A stretch of 42,766 nucleotides of DNA. Source: Paludibacter jiangxiensis. Its GTDB lineage: Bacteria; Bacteroidota; Bacteroidia; Bacteroidales; Paludibacteraceae. A model generated the notes under the pieces. The model was not told where the DNA came from. It was given only the letters and a program-made list of their open reading frames with translations, and did no database searches. How positions within the stretch are numbered: the stretch's first letter is position 1; the number at the start of each line of letters is the position of its first letter. The stretch is taken from the NCBI GenBank assembly GCA_945870155.1, contig CAMBSB010000028.1, forward strand, positions 1 to 42,766, in the 5' to 3' direction. This document shows positions 1 to 8,178 of this stretch, piece by piece. The translations under genes and the position numbers were made by a program.

Positions 1-181
1 CAAAGAATGCAAAAACTAATAAAATGCCTAATTTTTTATACATATATTCAAGATTTTAAGTTGATTTTCCTTATTTCTAATCATTACATTTTTCTAAGTT
101 ACAAATTTCATATTTTTTCTTTATTATTTGTTTATCAATTCGTACAAAATTTAATAATTAATTGATAAATTGGCAAAAATA

Positions 182-208
182 AAGGTGCGAATTTAATATT
201 CGCACCTT
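182..208 (-). terminator. Rho-independent terminator of the AraC-type regulator
   Basis: Perfect 11-bp inverted repeat (AAGGTGCGAAT / ATTCGCACCTT) with a 5-nt loop, 24 bp past the stop of the minus-strand regulator. On the minus strand it is followed by a T-rich stretch (TTATTTTT), the expected layout of an intrinsic terminator. Confidence 0.8.
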
Positions 209-231
209 AAAAATTCAAATTCCTAATATTA

Positions 232-1347
232 TTATTCTTGTCGCCAGCTTGATGGTGTTCTACCTGTACAAAGTTTAAATTGTTTACTGAAATTTGATAG
301 TTCACTATAACCAACTGTTTCTGCTACATTTGCCATATTTATATTAGGTTTATCATTAATAATGCGTTTAGCTTCTTCAATTCGCATCATATTTATCCAC
401 GAATTGAAATTCATTTTTTCTTCATTATTTATCATATTTGATAAAGAAGTTCTTCCAATTTTTAGATGTTGAGCCATATCAGCAATATTTACACTTTTAG
501 TTAGATAGTACTTTTCTGAAAGTATTTGAGCTTTTAATTCACTCCAATTATTACGTTTTGTATTTTTTGATATATCTGCACCTTGTCCATCAATTGTAAT
601 AAATGCTGGTTCAATAAATTCAAATGTCCTTGGATACTGAATATAAAATAGCCCAAAGAACAAGTAAAAAAGCGTAAAAATTACATCTATATAAAGAGAA
701 AATACTTCAGAAATTATTATAAATGAAGATAATGCAATTATTCCAATAATAAGTGCAGCATAAAAGCAGTATTTTACCCAGGTAAGTTTTAAAGTTGAAT
801 TATCTGCATAGTAATTATCAATCTCTTTTAAATAGTTTTTTTCCTGAGTTTGAAATTCCTTTGTTAAAACAATAAGTAAATATATGTAATATAAAAGTGT
901 AATTTGTCGTACTATTATACAAGGTTGCCATAAGTTCTCTTTTAAACTTTCAAAAGTTGATATTTCAGGATTTTCCCACCATAATGATAAAATTAAATAG
1001 GAAAGCAAAAGAACGATTAGTACAAAAATTTTATTTCGCAAAAAACTAAATGCATCAAATTTTGGATTTAACAATGTAATTAAAGCAGTTGAGAATAGTA
1101 AAGCTTGAGATACAGAAAGTAATAAATTTTCAATTGAAACAATATTTATAAGTTTTACATCAAATACCATTAAATAAATTTTCAATAATGCCATAAGAAG
1201 ATAAGCACCTGTCAAAAATCGTAGAGATATGCGATATTTGTTTAATTCTCTTTTTGTAGGTAATGGTAATGCCAAAAATACTGTAGCCATGACTATACAA
1301 CACATCACTACAGCTGTATTTACTATTAAAATAGCGTTATCTACCAT
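232..1347 (-). CDS. Membrane-embedded AraC-family transcriptional regulator
   Basis: The 371-aa protein has two halves. Residues 1 to about 240 are strongly hydrophobic and form roughly seven predicted membrane segments. Residues about 270-371 form an AraC/XylS double helix-turn-helix, ending in the typical second-HTH stretch AETVGYSELSNFSKQFK followed by GRTPSSWR. This architecture is a recurrent Bacteroidota type, in which a membrane sensor is fused directly to the DNA-binding domain. Signal and target genes cannot be read from the sequence. It lies downstream of tsaE and the 64-aa gene on the same strand, with a possible promoter of its own inside the end of that small gene and a strong terminator after it, so it may form its own transcript. 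Target choice is unknown. Confidence 0.85.
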   Translation of the reverse strand: MVDNAILIVNTAVVMCCIVMATVFLALPLPTKRELNKYRISLRFLTGAYLLMALLKIYLMVFDVKLINIVSIENLLLSVSQALLFSTALITLLNPKFDAFSFLRNKIFVLIVLLLSYLILSLWWENPEISTFESLKENLWQPCIIVRQITLLYYIYLLIVLTKEFQTQEKNYLKEIDNYYADNSTLKLTWVKYCFYAALIIGIIALSSFIIISEVFSLYIDVIFTLFYLFFGLFYIQYPRTFEFIEPAFITIDGQGADISKNTKRNNWSELKAQILSEKYYLTKSVNIADMAQHLKIGRTSLSNMINNEEKMNFNSWINMMRIEEAKRIINDKPNINMANVAETVGYSELSNFSKQFKLCTGRTPSSWRQE

Positions 1348-1391
1348 TTTTAACTTATGATTTTTTGTTGTTAAAATTTAAAGTTTTAAAT

Positions 1392-1586
1392 TTATGCTGC
1401 AAAGTTAAACAAATAAGGCAGAACCTCATCGTCTGCCTTACTTTTTTTACGGTTATATGTTTTTTTAGTTTCTAAAATATTGTGATATTGTATCACTTTT
1501 CCATGCGTGTTAATTTCATCTTCACGGCTTTGCTTTCTGGCAGCTTTTACCTGCTCAAGTACTTTGTTTTTCTTTTTTCTTTTCAT
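1392..1586 (-). CDS. Small basic hypothetical protein downstream of tsaE
   Basis: 64 aa, very rich in Lys and Arg in the first 50 residues (starts MKRKKKNKVLEQVKAARKQSR), with no signal peptide or membrane segment. It starts 7 bp after the tsaE stop, so it is probably cotranscribed and perhaps translationally coupled. The basic N-terminus suggests nucleic-acid or ribosome contact, but this is inference only. I do not recognise a named family. The tight spacing and the lack of any competing ORF support a real gene. Confidence 0.6.
   Translation of the reverse strand: MKRKKKNKVLEQVKAARKQSREDEINTHGKVIQYHNILETKKTYNRKKSKADDEVLPYLFNFAA
1400..1407 (-). promoter_or_regulatory. Possible -7 element for the AraC-type regulator
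   Basis: The minus strand reads TAACTTTG, matching the Bacteroidota -7 consensus TAnnTTTG. It overlaps the last codons of the 64-aa gene and would give a leader of about 45 nt. There is no clear TTTG -33 element, so the call is tentative. Confidence 0.35.
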
Positions 1587-1593
1587 TTTTTTA

Positions 1594-2004
1594 TTAGCTA
1601 ATATTTATCAACCTTTCACCGTTTTCATTTTCAACTAAGTTTACATTTACAATTGAATCGGGTAGGAGTGAGGCAATATTTTCTGACCATTCTATAAAAC
1701 ACAAATTGCCACTATATATATATTCTTCCAATCCAATTTCAAGCGCTTCTTCAATTTTATTAATTCTATAACAATCGAAATGATATATTATTTTACCGTC
1801 TTTTGTTTGATATTCGTTGACAATTGAAAATGTAGGGGAGTTAACGGTTCCCTCAACTCCAAGTTCTTCACAAATTGCTTTTATAAATGTTGTTTTTCCA
1901 ACACCCATATTTCCATTAAAAGCAAAAATTTTGTTTTTCCCAATTTCTAAAATAAATTGTTTAGCTGTTTCAGAAATTTCGTTTATTGATTTTATGGAAA
2001 GCAT
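1594..2004 (-). CDS. tsaE: tRNA threonylcarbamoyladenosine biosynthesis ATPase TsaE
   Basis: 136 aa, the usual size for TsaE (YjeE), the small P-loop ATPase that works with TsaB and TsaD in making the t6A modification at position 37 of ANN-decoding tRNAs. The Walker A motif GNMGVGKTTF is at residues 31-40. The family stretches NSPTFSIVNEY and FIEWSENI are present. A 7-bp gap to the 64-aa gene suggests a short operon. A TAnnTTTG-like -7 element lies about 90 bp upstream of the ATG. Confidence 0.93.
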   Translation of the reverse strand: MLSIKSINEISETAKQFILEIGKNKIFAFNGNMGVGKTTFIKAICEELGVEGTVNSPTFSIVNEYQTKDGKIIYHFDCYRINKIEEALEIGLEEYIYSGNLCFIEWSENIASLLPDSIVNVNLVENENGERLINIS

Positions 2005-2096
2005 AAACTTGATTTTTTTGTAATAGGATAAATTTACAATATAATTATTTATTGATTTCAGCTCAATTTGTGCGTTCTAGCTGCTTTATTTACGTG

Positions 2097-2104
2097 CAAA
2101 GATA
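2097..2104 (-). promoter_or_regulatory. Possible tsaE promoter (-7 element)
   Basis: The minus strand reads TATCTTTG, an exact TAnnTTTG match, in the gap between uvrC and tsaE. A partial -33 (ATTG) sits 18 bp upstream, one base short of the usual spacing. The predicted leader is roughly 85 nt. Confidence 0.4.
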
Positions 2105-2128
2105 AGCTTATAATATTATATTCAATTC

Positions 2129-3946
2129 TCAGCGCGTTATTTTGTCTTTAAAATAGTTGTAAACTATTGTAGCTCTGTTAGTTCCAATGATTTTTTCTAT
2201 TTCATTTAACTCTGCATTTTTTATTCTTTTTACGCTTTTAAAGTGCTTAATTAGTTCGTTTTTTGTTTTTTCTCCTATTCCACTTATACTATCAAGTTCG
2301 GAAGTAGTCTGCGCCTTACTTCTTTTATCTCTATGAAAAGTTATTGCAAATCTATGAACTTCATCTTGCATACCGGCAAAAAATTTGAATAACTGATCAT
2401 TTGGTTTTATTCCTACAACTTGTGGTGGAAATCCTACTAACACTTCGTGAGTTCTGTGTTTCTCATTTTTGGCAAGTCCAGCAATTGGAATTTTGAGTTT
2501 TAAGTCATCTTCTATTACCTGACGAATTATTTCCATTTGGCCAATTCCGCCATCAGCAATTATTAAATCGGGTAAAGCTGAATCTTCTTCAATCATTCTT
2601 TTATATCTTCGACTTACAACCTCTCTCATTGAAGCATAATCATCTGGACCTATAACTGTTTTAATATTGTATTTTCGATATTCTTTTTTAGCGGGTTTCC
2701 CTTTTATATATACTACACATCCTGCAACAGCATCAGTTCCTTGTATATTCGAATTGTCGAAGCATTCAATTTGCATAGGCAATTTTGACAATCCCAGTTT
2801 TTCTTTAATAGCTTCTATAAGTTGTATCGCACGTTGATCAGGATTCAATTTTTCAGCTTGTTTTAGTTTATCAAGTTTGTATTGTCTGACATTTTGTAGT
2901 GATAAATCAAGTAGTTTTTTTCTGTCACCTCTTTGAGGCACAATTGATGTTATACCTTTTAAATTAAAATTGAGTTTAAAAGGCAAAACAATTTCTTTGG
3001 AAGTACTTTTTAATCTTTCACGAAGTTCAACTACAGCCATTTCCATAATTTCTTCTTTTTCCTCATCTAATCTTTTTTTGTATTCAATGGTATAACCTTG
3101 AATTATACTCCCTTTTGATATTCTTAGTATATTTATATAAGCAGAGTTTTCATTATCATCATACGCAAAAACATCTGTGTCTTCAACTATTGAATTGGAT
3201 ATTATTGATTTTGATTTGTAATTTTCAATTAAATCAAATTTTATTTTTAAAATGTGTGCTTCCTCAAATTTGTATTCTGAAGCTAATTGTTGCATCTGAT
3301 TTAAAAGATATTTGCTTATTTGGTTTGCATCTCCTTGTATTATGTGTTCTATTTGTTCAATGTGTTTTTTATATTGTTCAACTGATTCTTTTCCTTCGCA
3401 AGGACCATTACATTTATGTATATGGTATTGTAGGCAAACTTTAAATTTTCCTTTTTTTATATTTTCATCCACAAGCGGTAAACGACAAGTTCGTATCGGA
3501 TAAAGTTGATGAATTATTTCGAGTATTGAGTTAATTGTGTAATTTGAACTATATGGACCATAATAGCGAGAACCATTTCGAATGATATTTCTTGTTTTAA
3601 ATATTCGTGGATAAGCTTCATTGGTAATACAGATACTTGGGTAGGTTTTCCCATCTTTCAACAAAACATTGTATCTTGGTTGGTATTCTTTGATTAAATT
3701 ATTTTCTAACAAAAGAGCATCCTCTTCTGTTTCTACAACAATATATTTCAACGACATTATATTTTTTACAAGCACATTTGTTTTACCATGTTCATGCACT
3801 TTATTGAAATATGATCCTACTCTTTTTTTTAAATTCTTAGCTTTACCCACATAAATAATCTCGTCAGTATAATTAAAAAATTGATAAACTCCAGGTTGTT
3901 CTGGAAGTGAGTTTATTTGCTCCTTTAATTTATCGGATTGTTTCAT
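2129..3946 (-). CDS. uvrC: Excinuclease ABC subunit C
   Basis: 605 aa, full length for UvrC, the nuclease that makes both incisions in nucleotide excision repair after UvrA/UvrB damage recognition. The N-terminal GIY-YIG domain is at about residues 15-95 (PGVYQFF then IIYVGKAKNLKKRVGSYF). A UVR motif region lies near 205-240. The RNase H-like nuclease core includes ECFDNSNIQGTDAVAG and LIIADGGIGQ. The C-terminal tandem helix-hairpin-helix has SISGIGEKTKNELIKHF. It is preceded on the same strand by mnmG with a 138-bp gap holding two parS-like sites. The gidA/uvrC neighbourhood is familiar in Bacteroidota. No damage to the frame is seen. Confidence 0.97.
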   Translation of the reverse strand: MKQSDKLKEQINSLPEQPGVYQFFNYTDEIIYVGKAKNLKKRVGSYFNKVHEHGKTNVLVKNIMSLKYIVVETEEDALLLENNLIKEYQPRYNVLLKDGKTYPSICITNEAYPRIFKTRNIIRNGSRYYGPYSSNYTINSILEIIHQLYPIRTCRLPLVDENIKKGKFKVCLQYHIHKCNGPCEGKESVEQYKKHIEQIEHIIQGDANQISKYLLNQMQQLASEYKFEEAHILKIKFDLIENYKSKSIISNSIVEDTDVFAYDDNENSAYINILRISKGSIIQGYTIEYKKRLDEEKEEIMEMAVVELRERLKSTSKEIVLPFKLNFNLKGITSIVPQRGDRKKLLDLSLQNVRQYKLDKLKQAEKLNPDQRAIQLIEAIKEKLGLSKLPMQIECFDNSNIQGTDAVAGCVVYIKGKPAKKEYRKYNIKTVIGPDDYASMREVVSRRYKRMIEEDSALPDLIIADGGIGQMEIIRQVIEDDLKLKIPIAGLAKNEKHRTHEVLVGFPPQVVGIKPNDQLFKFFAGMQDEVHRFAITFHRDKRSKAQTTSELDSISGIGEKTKNELIKHFKSVKRIKNAELNEIEKIIGTNRATIVYNYFKDKITR

Positions 3947-3985
3947 TTTCTAATTGTATTCTGGTTTTTTTGAAGAATATTTTTT

Positions 3986-4001
3986 TGTTTCACGTGGAAC
4001 T
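3986..4001 (+). promoter_or_regulatory. parS-like site 1 (near-consensus)
   Basis: TGTTTCACGTGGAACT; read on the other strand it is AGTTCCACGTGAAACA, one base from the Bacillus subtilis-type parS (TGTTCCACGTGAAACA). It lies 40 bp upstream of the uvrC start, with a second site 31 bp away. parS sites are loaded by ParB for chromosome segregation; no ParA/ParB gene is in the window. Confidence 0.65.
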
Positions 4002-4031
4002 TTTTTTGAACTTTTTTTGTTTCAATTTTTT

Positions 4032-4047
4032 TGTTTCACGTGAAACA
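4032..4047 (+). promoter_or_regulatory. parS site 2 (perfect palindrome)
   Basis: TGTTTCACGTGAAACA is an exact 16-bp palindrome matching the bacterial parS consensus, and the symmetry extends to 18 bp (4031-4048). It lies in the mnmG-uvrC gap beside the near-consensus copy at 3986-4001. A perfect match in an AT-rich gap is unlikely to be chance. The alternative is an operator for a transcription factor with a CACGTG core. Confidence 0.75.
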
Positions 4048-4084
4048 ATTTGTAGGTTGCTTTTAAGTCCAATGTCTATTTGAT

Positions 4085-5959
4085 TTATCTACCAAGCAAT
4101 ACCAACATGATGTTAACATCGTTCGGTGAAATCCCGGGAATTCTACTTGCTTGCCCAATAGTTTCTGGATCAATTTTCGTGAGCTTTTGTCGAGCTTCGG
4201 TGGAAAGGGATTGAAGTGAATTGTAGTCAATTCTCCCACGAATATTGATGTGCTCTAGTCTTTGTAGTTTTTCTGCAATCAATTTTTCGCGTTCAATATA
4301 ACCCTGATATTTGAGTAAAACTTCTACGGACTCAATAATTTCTTCTTTTCTGCTTGTGATTTCATCAATTTTTTTATGTAATGCTGGTACGGCTGTTGCC
4401 AGATTGTTGATGCTGATTTGTGGTCGTAAAATTAAATCAGATAGTTTACATCCATGTTTTAACTCTGATGAATTTACTGAAAATAAAAATTCATTTACTT
4501 GTGATGGTTTGATTGAATAATTACTTATAAAATCAATAAGTTTATATTGTTCTGATTTTTTGCTTACAAGTAAATTGTATCGATTTTGATTTACTAAACC
4601 TAAACGGTATGCTTTTTCTGTAAGTCGCATATCAGCATCATCTTGTCTTAGAATTAAACGGTATTCAGCTCGCGATGTAAACATTCGGTATGGTTCATCC
4701 ACTCCTTTAGTTACCAAGTCATCGATAAGTACGCCTATGTATGCTTCGTTTCTCGCCAGTGTAAATTCATTACCGCCCACACAATTTAAATGAGCGTTTA
4801 TACCAGCAATCAACCCTTGACCTCCGGCTTCTTCATAACCCGTAGTTCCATTTATTTGCCCGGCAAAGAAAAGATTCTTTATTAATTTAGTTTCTAAAGT
4901 ATGTTTTAGTTGGGTAGGGTCAAAAAAATCGTATTCAATAGCATAGCCGGGTCTAAATAATTGAGCGTTTTCTAAACCAGCTACGGTATGTATTGCAGCA
5001 ATTTGTACATGGAGTGGGAGTGAAGATGAAAAACCATTGATATAATATTCGTTTGAGTCTACACCTTCTGGTTCTAAATACAGTTGATGCGAAAGTTTGT
5101 CGGCAAAGGTGATTATCTTTGTTTCTATACTTGGGCAATATCTTGGACCTATACTTTGAATTTGTCCGTTGTAAAGCGGTGAGTATGCCAAGCCTTTGCG
5201 TAATTCTTCGTGTGTATTTTCATTCGTATAAGTAATCCAACAGCTCATTTGTTTTAGTTCTCGCTTTTCTTCTTCAAGAAAAGAAAATTTATGAAAATCT
5301 GATTCGCCAATTTGTTCTGTCATTTTGCTGAAATCAATTGTGCGAGCATCGATTCTTGCCGGTGTTCCCGTTTTCATCCTATCTGAACGAAACCCGAGTA
5401 ATTTTAATTGTTCGGTAATTCCAAATGAAGCTGGTTCGGAGATTCTTCCTCCGATTAATTGTTTGTTGCCAAAATGCATCTTTCCTCCCAGAAAAGTTCC
5501 TGCGGTTAAAATTACTGCTTTTGCTTTCATCTCAACTCCTAACGCAGTAATTACTCCTGCAACGGAGCCGTTTTCAAAAATCAATTCAATTACTGTGTCT
5601 TGCCAAATAAATAGATTGGGTGTGTTACTAATGATTTTTATCCATTCATCAATGAATTTATGGCGATCACTTTGAGACCTTGGACTCCACATAGCAGGTC
5701 CTTTCGATCTGTTTAGCATTCGAAACTGAATCGCTGAACGATCAGTAACAATTCCCATTTGTCCGCCGAGAGCATCAATTTCGCGGACAATTTGTCCTTT
5801 TGCAATTCCACCCACAGCCGGATTGCAACTCATCTGTCCAATTTTGTTCATGTCCATTGTTATAAGCAGAGTTTTTGAACCCATATTCGCAGCTGCACAT
5901 GCTGCTTCATTTCCAGCATGTCCTGCTCCTATAACTATAACATCGTATTTAAAATCCAT
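4085..5959 (-). CDS. mnmG: tRNA uridine-5-carboxymethylaminomethyl modification enzyme MnmG (GidA)
   Basis: 624 aa, the normal length. MnmG is an FAD protein that acts with MnmE to modify the wobble uridine at position 34 of certain tRNAs. The FAD-binding Rossmann motif is at residues 10-25 (VIGAGHAGNEAACAAA). The family signatures CNPAVGGIAKGQIVREIDALGG (split here as CNPAVGGIAKG and QIVREIDALGG) and GTTGYEEAGGQGLIAG are intact, as is the C-terminal MnmE-interaction region. mnmG is often close to the replication origin in bacteria, which fits with the parS-like sites next to it. A -7 element about 100 bp upstream could drive it. Confidence 0.97.
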   Translation of the reverse strand: MDFKYDVIVIGAGHAGNEAACAAANMGSKTLLITMDMNKIGQMSCNPAVGGIAKGQIVREIDALGGQMGIVTDRSAIQFRMLNRSKGPAMWSPRSQSDRHKFIDEWIKIISNTPNLFIWQDTVIELIFENGSVAGVITALGVEMKAKAVILTAGTFLGGKMHFGNKQLIGGRISEPASFGITEQLKLLGFRSDRMKTGTPARIDARTIDFSKMTEQIGESDFHKFSFLEEEKRELKQMSCWITYTNENTHEELRKGLAYSPLYNGQIQSIGPRYCPSIETKIITFADKLSHQLYLEPEGVDSNEYYINGFSSSLPLHVQIAAIHTVAGLENAQLFRPGYAIEYDFFDPTQLKHTLETKLIKNLFFAGQINGTTGYEEAGGQGLIAGINAHLNCVGGNEFTLARNEAYIGVLIDDLVTKGVDEPYRMFTSRAEYRLILRQDDADMRLTEKAYRLGLVNQNRYNLLVSKKSEQYKLIDFISNYSIKPSQVNEFLFSVNSSELKHGCKLSDLILRPQISINNLATAVPALHKKIDEITSRKEEIIESVEVLLKYQGYIEREKLIAEKLQRLEHINIRGRIDYNSLQSLSTEARQKLTKIDPETIGQASRIPGISPNDVNIMLVLLGR

Positions 5960-6282
5960 GTTTTTATTTGCTTTAATTTAATTTACTGCTTACTATTTCA
6001 ATTCTATAGTATAATTCATAGTGATAACAATATGTTTAAGTTTATTGTTTTGCCTGCAAAGTTATAAATTTAAGAGGACATACATATTATCTTTCAACAA
6101 GTTTTGAAGTTTTGTTTGTTTTACAATTGCCTCAAAATCGTTCTTATGAAATGTTTGTAATACATATCTATATAATTTTTTTAGAAATGTTTGATTTGCA
6201 TTGAACAATATACCCAAAAAATCAATTATATATATCGACAATAATTAAAAATTCTATTAGAGATTTTAAACAACAAAATATT
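5960..6282. other. Divergent intergenic region between mnmG and the Tat-signal gene
   Basis: 323 bp, very AT-rich. It holds a probable -7 element for mnmG at 6057-6064 (minus strand TAACTTTG, no matching -33). I found no convincing promoter for the plus-strand gene, no ORF of credible length, and no hairpin. Confidence 0.5.
6057..6064 (-). promoter_or_regulatory. Possible mnmG promoter (-7 element)
   Basis: The minus strand reads TAACTTTG (TAnnTTTG match), giving a leader of about 90 nt before the mnmG ATG. No TTTG is found at the expected -33 distance. Confidence 0.4.
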
Positions 6283-6648
6283 ATGGATGCGTACGAAATA
6301 AAAAGACGTGATTTTTTGAAAAAACTTGGATTAATTGCAGGTGCAACTGCAGTAGCGGGAGCAGGTGTAAGTGGAGTGGCTGAGATAATTAGCGAACAAA
6401 AAGAAAAATTTATCCTTACTGAAGCCCAGAAAACATTTATGGATAAATACGAAAAGTGGCTTGAAGAATTTCACGATATGGCCAAATTTCAAAAAGAAGA
6501 TTCCGAACATCTTGAAAACAACAAGAAATTAATGGCCTTATCGGAAGACGCGAAGTTGTGGCAAAAAGAATTGATTGAATATATGAAAGATGAAAATTTT
6601 GCAAGATATTATATGGTAGTAACTGAAAGAGTAACATCTTCAATTTAA
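6283..6648 (+). CDS. Small secreted protein with a twin-arginine signal
   Basis: 121 aa. The N-terminus is a textbook Tat signal: KRRDFLKKLG at residues 7-16, then a mildly hydrophobic Ala/Gly-rich stretch (LIAGATAVAGAGVSGVAEI). The mature part, from about residue 36, is short (about 85 aa), highly charged and predicted helical, with no cofactor-binding Cys cluster and no family I recognise. Tat substrates are exported folded and often bind cofactors; such a small one without a visible cofactor site may be a partner of a larger Tat protein or a structural protein. No tatABC or partner gene is adjacent. It is closed by a very strong hairpin and appears to be a single-gene unit. Confidence 0.75.
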   Translation: MDAYEIKRRDFLKKLGLIAGATAVAGAGVSGVAEIISEQKEKFILTEAQKTFMDKYEKWLEEFHDMAKFQKEDSEHLENNKKLMALSEDAKLWQKELIEYMKDENFARYYMVVTERVTSSI

Positions 6649-6683
6649 AGCACCCCGTTATTTTTCACAATTACATCGTTTTC

Positions 6684-6727
6684 AAAAGACAATACAAGAC
6701 ATAACATTATGTCTTGTATTGTCTTTT
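6684..6727 (+). terminator. Strong hairpin terminator after the Tat-signal gene
   Basis: Perfect inverted repeat with 20-bp arms (left arm 6684-6703, right arm 6708-6727) around a 4-nt ACAT loop, 35 bp after the stop codon. The right arm ends in TTTT and the left begins AAAA, so it can terminate in both directions. The stem is unusually long for a simple terminator. Confidence 0.75.
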
Positions 6728-6827
6728 ATCGTAAGGTATCATATTGATTTTTGATTTTCGATTTGATAAAAATATTCTGTTGCATTATTAATTTAATTCT
6801 ATTGATAAATTTACTAAGCTTTAAAGT

Positions 6828-6858
6828 TTTGAAATACCCCTAAAAAACCGTATTTTTG
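6828..6858 (+). promoter_or_regulatory. purD promoter
   Basis: TTTG at 6828-6831, a 19-bp spacer, then TATTTTTG at 6851-6858: an exact match to the Bacteroidota housekeeping promoter (TTTG N19-21 TAnnTTTG). It gives a short leader of about 20 nt before the purD ATG. Confidence 0.8.
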
Positions 6859-6884
6859 CATATTAAATCAAACATTTAATTTAT

Positions 6885-8153
6885 ATGAATATTTTACTTT
6901 TAGGTTCAGGAGGACGTGAGCATGCAATGGCATGGAAAATTGCGCAAAGTCCAATGCTCAATCAACTTTTTATAGCTCCAGGTAATCCGGGAACTTCAAG
7001 TGTTGGAAAAAATCTGCCAATTGCAGCCGATGATTTTAATGCGATAAAATTAGCTGTACTTGAAAACTCGATTGATATAGTTTTGGTTGGACCAGAAGAT
7101 CCTTTGGTGAAAGGTGTAGTTGACTTTTTTCGCGATGATTCTGAAATAAAACATATCCCGGTTATTGGCCCTGATAAATTTGGTGCTCAACTTGAAGGAA
7201 GTAAAGATTTCTCTAAGCAATTTATGTTTCGTAATAACATTCCAACAGCGGGATATTTAAGTGTAAGCTCAGAAAACATTGATGAGGGAATTGCATTTTT
7301 AGCAAAACTAAATCCACCTTATGTTTTAAAAGCTGATGGTTTGGCTGCAGGTAAAGGTGTGCTAATTTTAAATGACCTTGATGAAACCATAAATGAACTT
7401 AAATTGATGTTGAATGGGAAATTTGGATCAGCAAGCAAAATTGTGGTTATTGAGGAATTTCTTTCAGGAATTGAATGTTCAGTTTTTGTAATCACCGATG
7501 GAATTAATTATAAAATACTGCCAGAGGCAAAAGACTATAAACGAATAGGCGAAGGTGATACTGGTTTAAATACAGGTGGAATGGGAGCGGTTTCACCAGT
7601 ATCATTTGCTAATGATGAGTTTATGAAAAAAGTAGAAGAACGAATTATTAAACCAACAGTTGAAGGTCTTTATGAAGAAGGAATAATTTATAAAGGATTT
7701 ATATTTTTTGGGTTGATAAAAGTTAATGGTGAACCGGTAACTATTGAATATAATGCTCGTATGGGAGATCCTGAAACAGAAGTAGTCATGCTGCGTTTAA
7801 AATCAGATTTTGTTGAATTGCTTGATGGTGTTGCCAAAGGTAATTTAAATGAAAAAACAGTTGAGTTTGACGAGCGTACAGCTGTAACAGTCATGTTGGT
7901 TTCGGGCGGTTATCCAGAAGACTATGAAAAAGGTAAAGAAATTAGTGGGTTAAGTAAAATAGAAAACAGTATTGTATTTCACGCTGGTACAAAATTATTA
8001 GATGGGAAAATTGTAACAAATGGTGGAAGGGTGTTAGCAATTAGTTCTTATGGCAATTCAAAGGAAGAAGCCCTGGAACAATCTTTTAAAAATGCTCAAC
8101 TTGTAAATTACGACAAAAAATACTTCAGAAGTGATATTGGTTTTGATTTGTAA
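6885..8153 (+). CDS. purD: Phosphoribosylamine--glycine ligase (GARS)
   Basis: 422 aa, the normal length. PurD joins glycine to phosphoribosylamine with ATP in de novo purine synthesis. The N-domain starts [18 protein letters not shown]. The ATP-grasp domain covers about residues 100-290 with [12 protein letters not shown] and the metal-binding stretch [15 protein letters not shown]. The C-terminal domain includes [10 protein letters not shown]. It has an exact-consensus promoter directly upstream. The response regulator gene starts 25 bp after the stop and is probably cotranscribed. Confidence 0.97.
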   Translation: MNILLLGSGGREHAMAWKIAQSPMLNQLFIAPGNPGTSSVGKNLPIAADDFNAIKLAVLENSIDIVLVGPEDPLVKGVVDFFRDDSEIKHIPVIGPDKFGAQLEGSKDFSKQFMFRNNIPTAGYLSVSSENIDEGIAFLAKLNPPYVLKADGLAAGKGVLILNDLDETINELKLMLNGKFGSASKIVVIEEFLSGIECSVFVITDGINYKILPEAKDYKRIGEGDTGLNTGGMGAVSPVSFANDEFMKKVEERIIKPTVEGLYEEGIIYKGFIFFGLIKVNGEPVTIEYNARMGDPETEVVMLRLKSDFVELLDGVAKGNLNEKTVEFDERTAVTVMLVSGGYPEDYEKGKEISGLSKIENSIVFHAGTKLLDGKIVTNGGRVLAISSYGNSKEEALEQSFKNAQLVNYDKKYFRSDIGFDL

Positions 8154-8178
8154 AACAATCTATTTGGGATAAAAATTT

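Noticed and set aside
2129-3946. Open frames on the plus strand within uvrC, including ones of 109 and 63 codons
   Set aside because: They are shadows of uvrC coding strand; their translations are hydrophobic and Cys-rich with no motifs, and they have no promoter.
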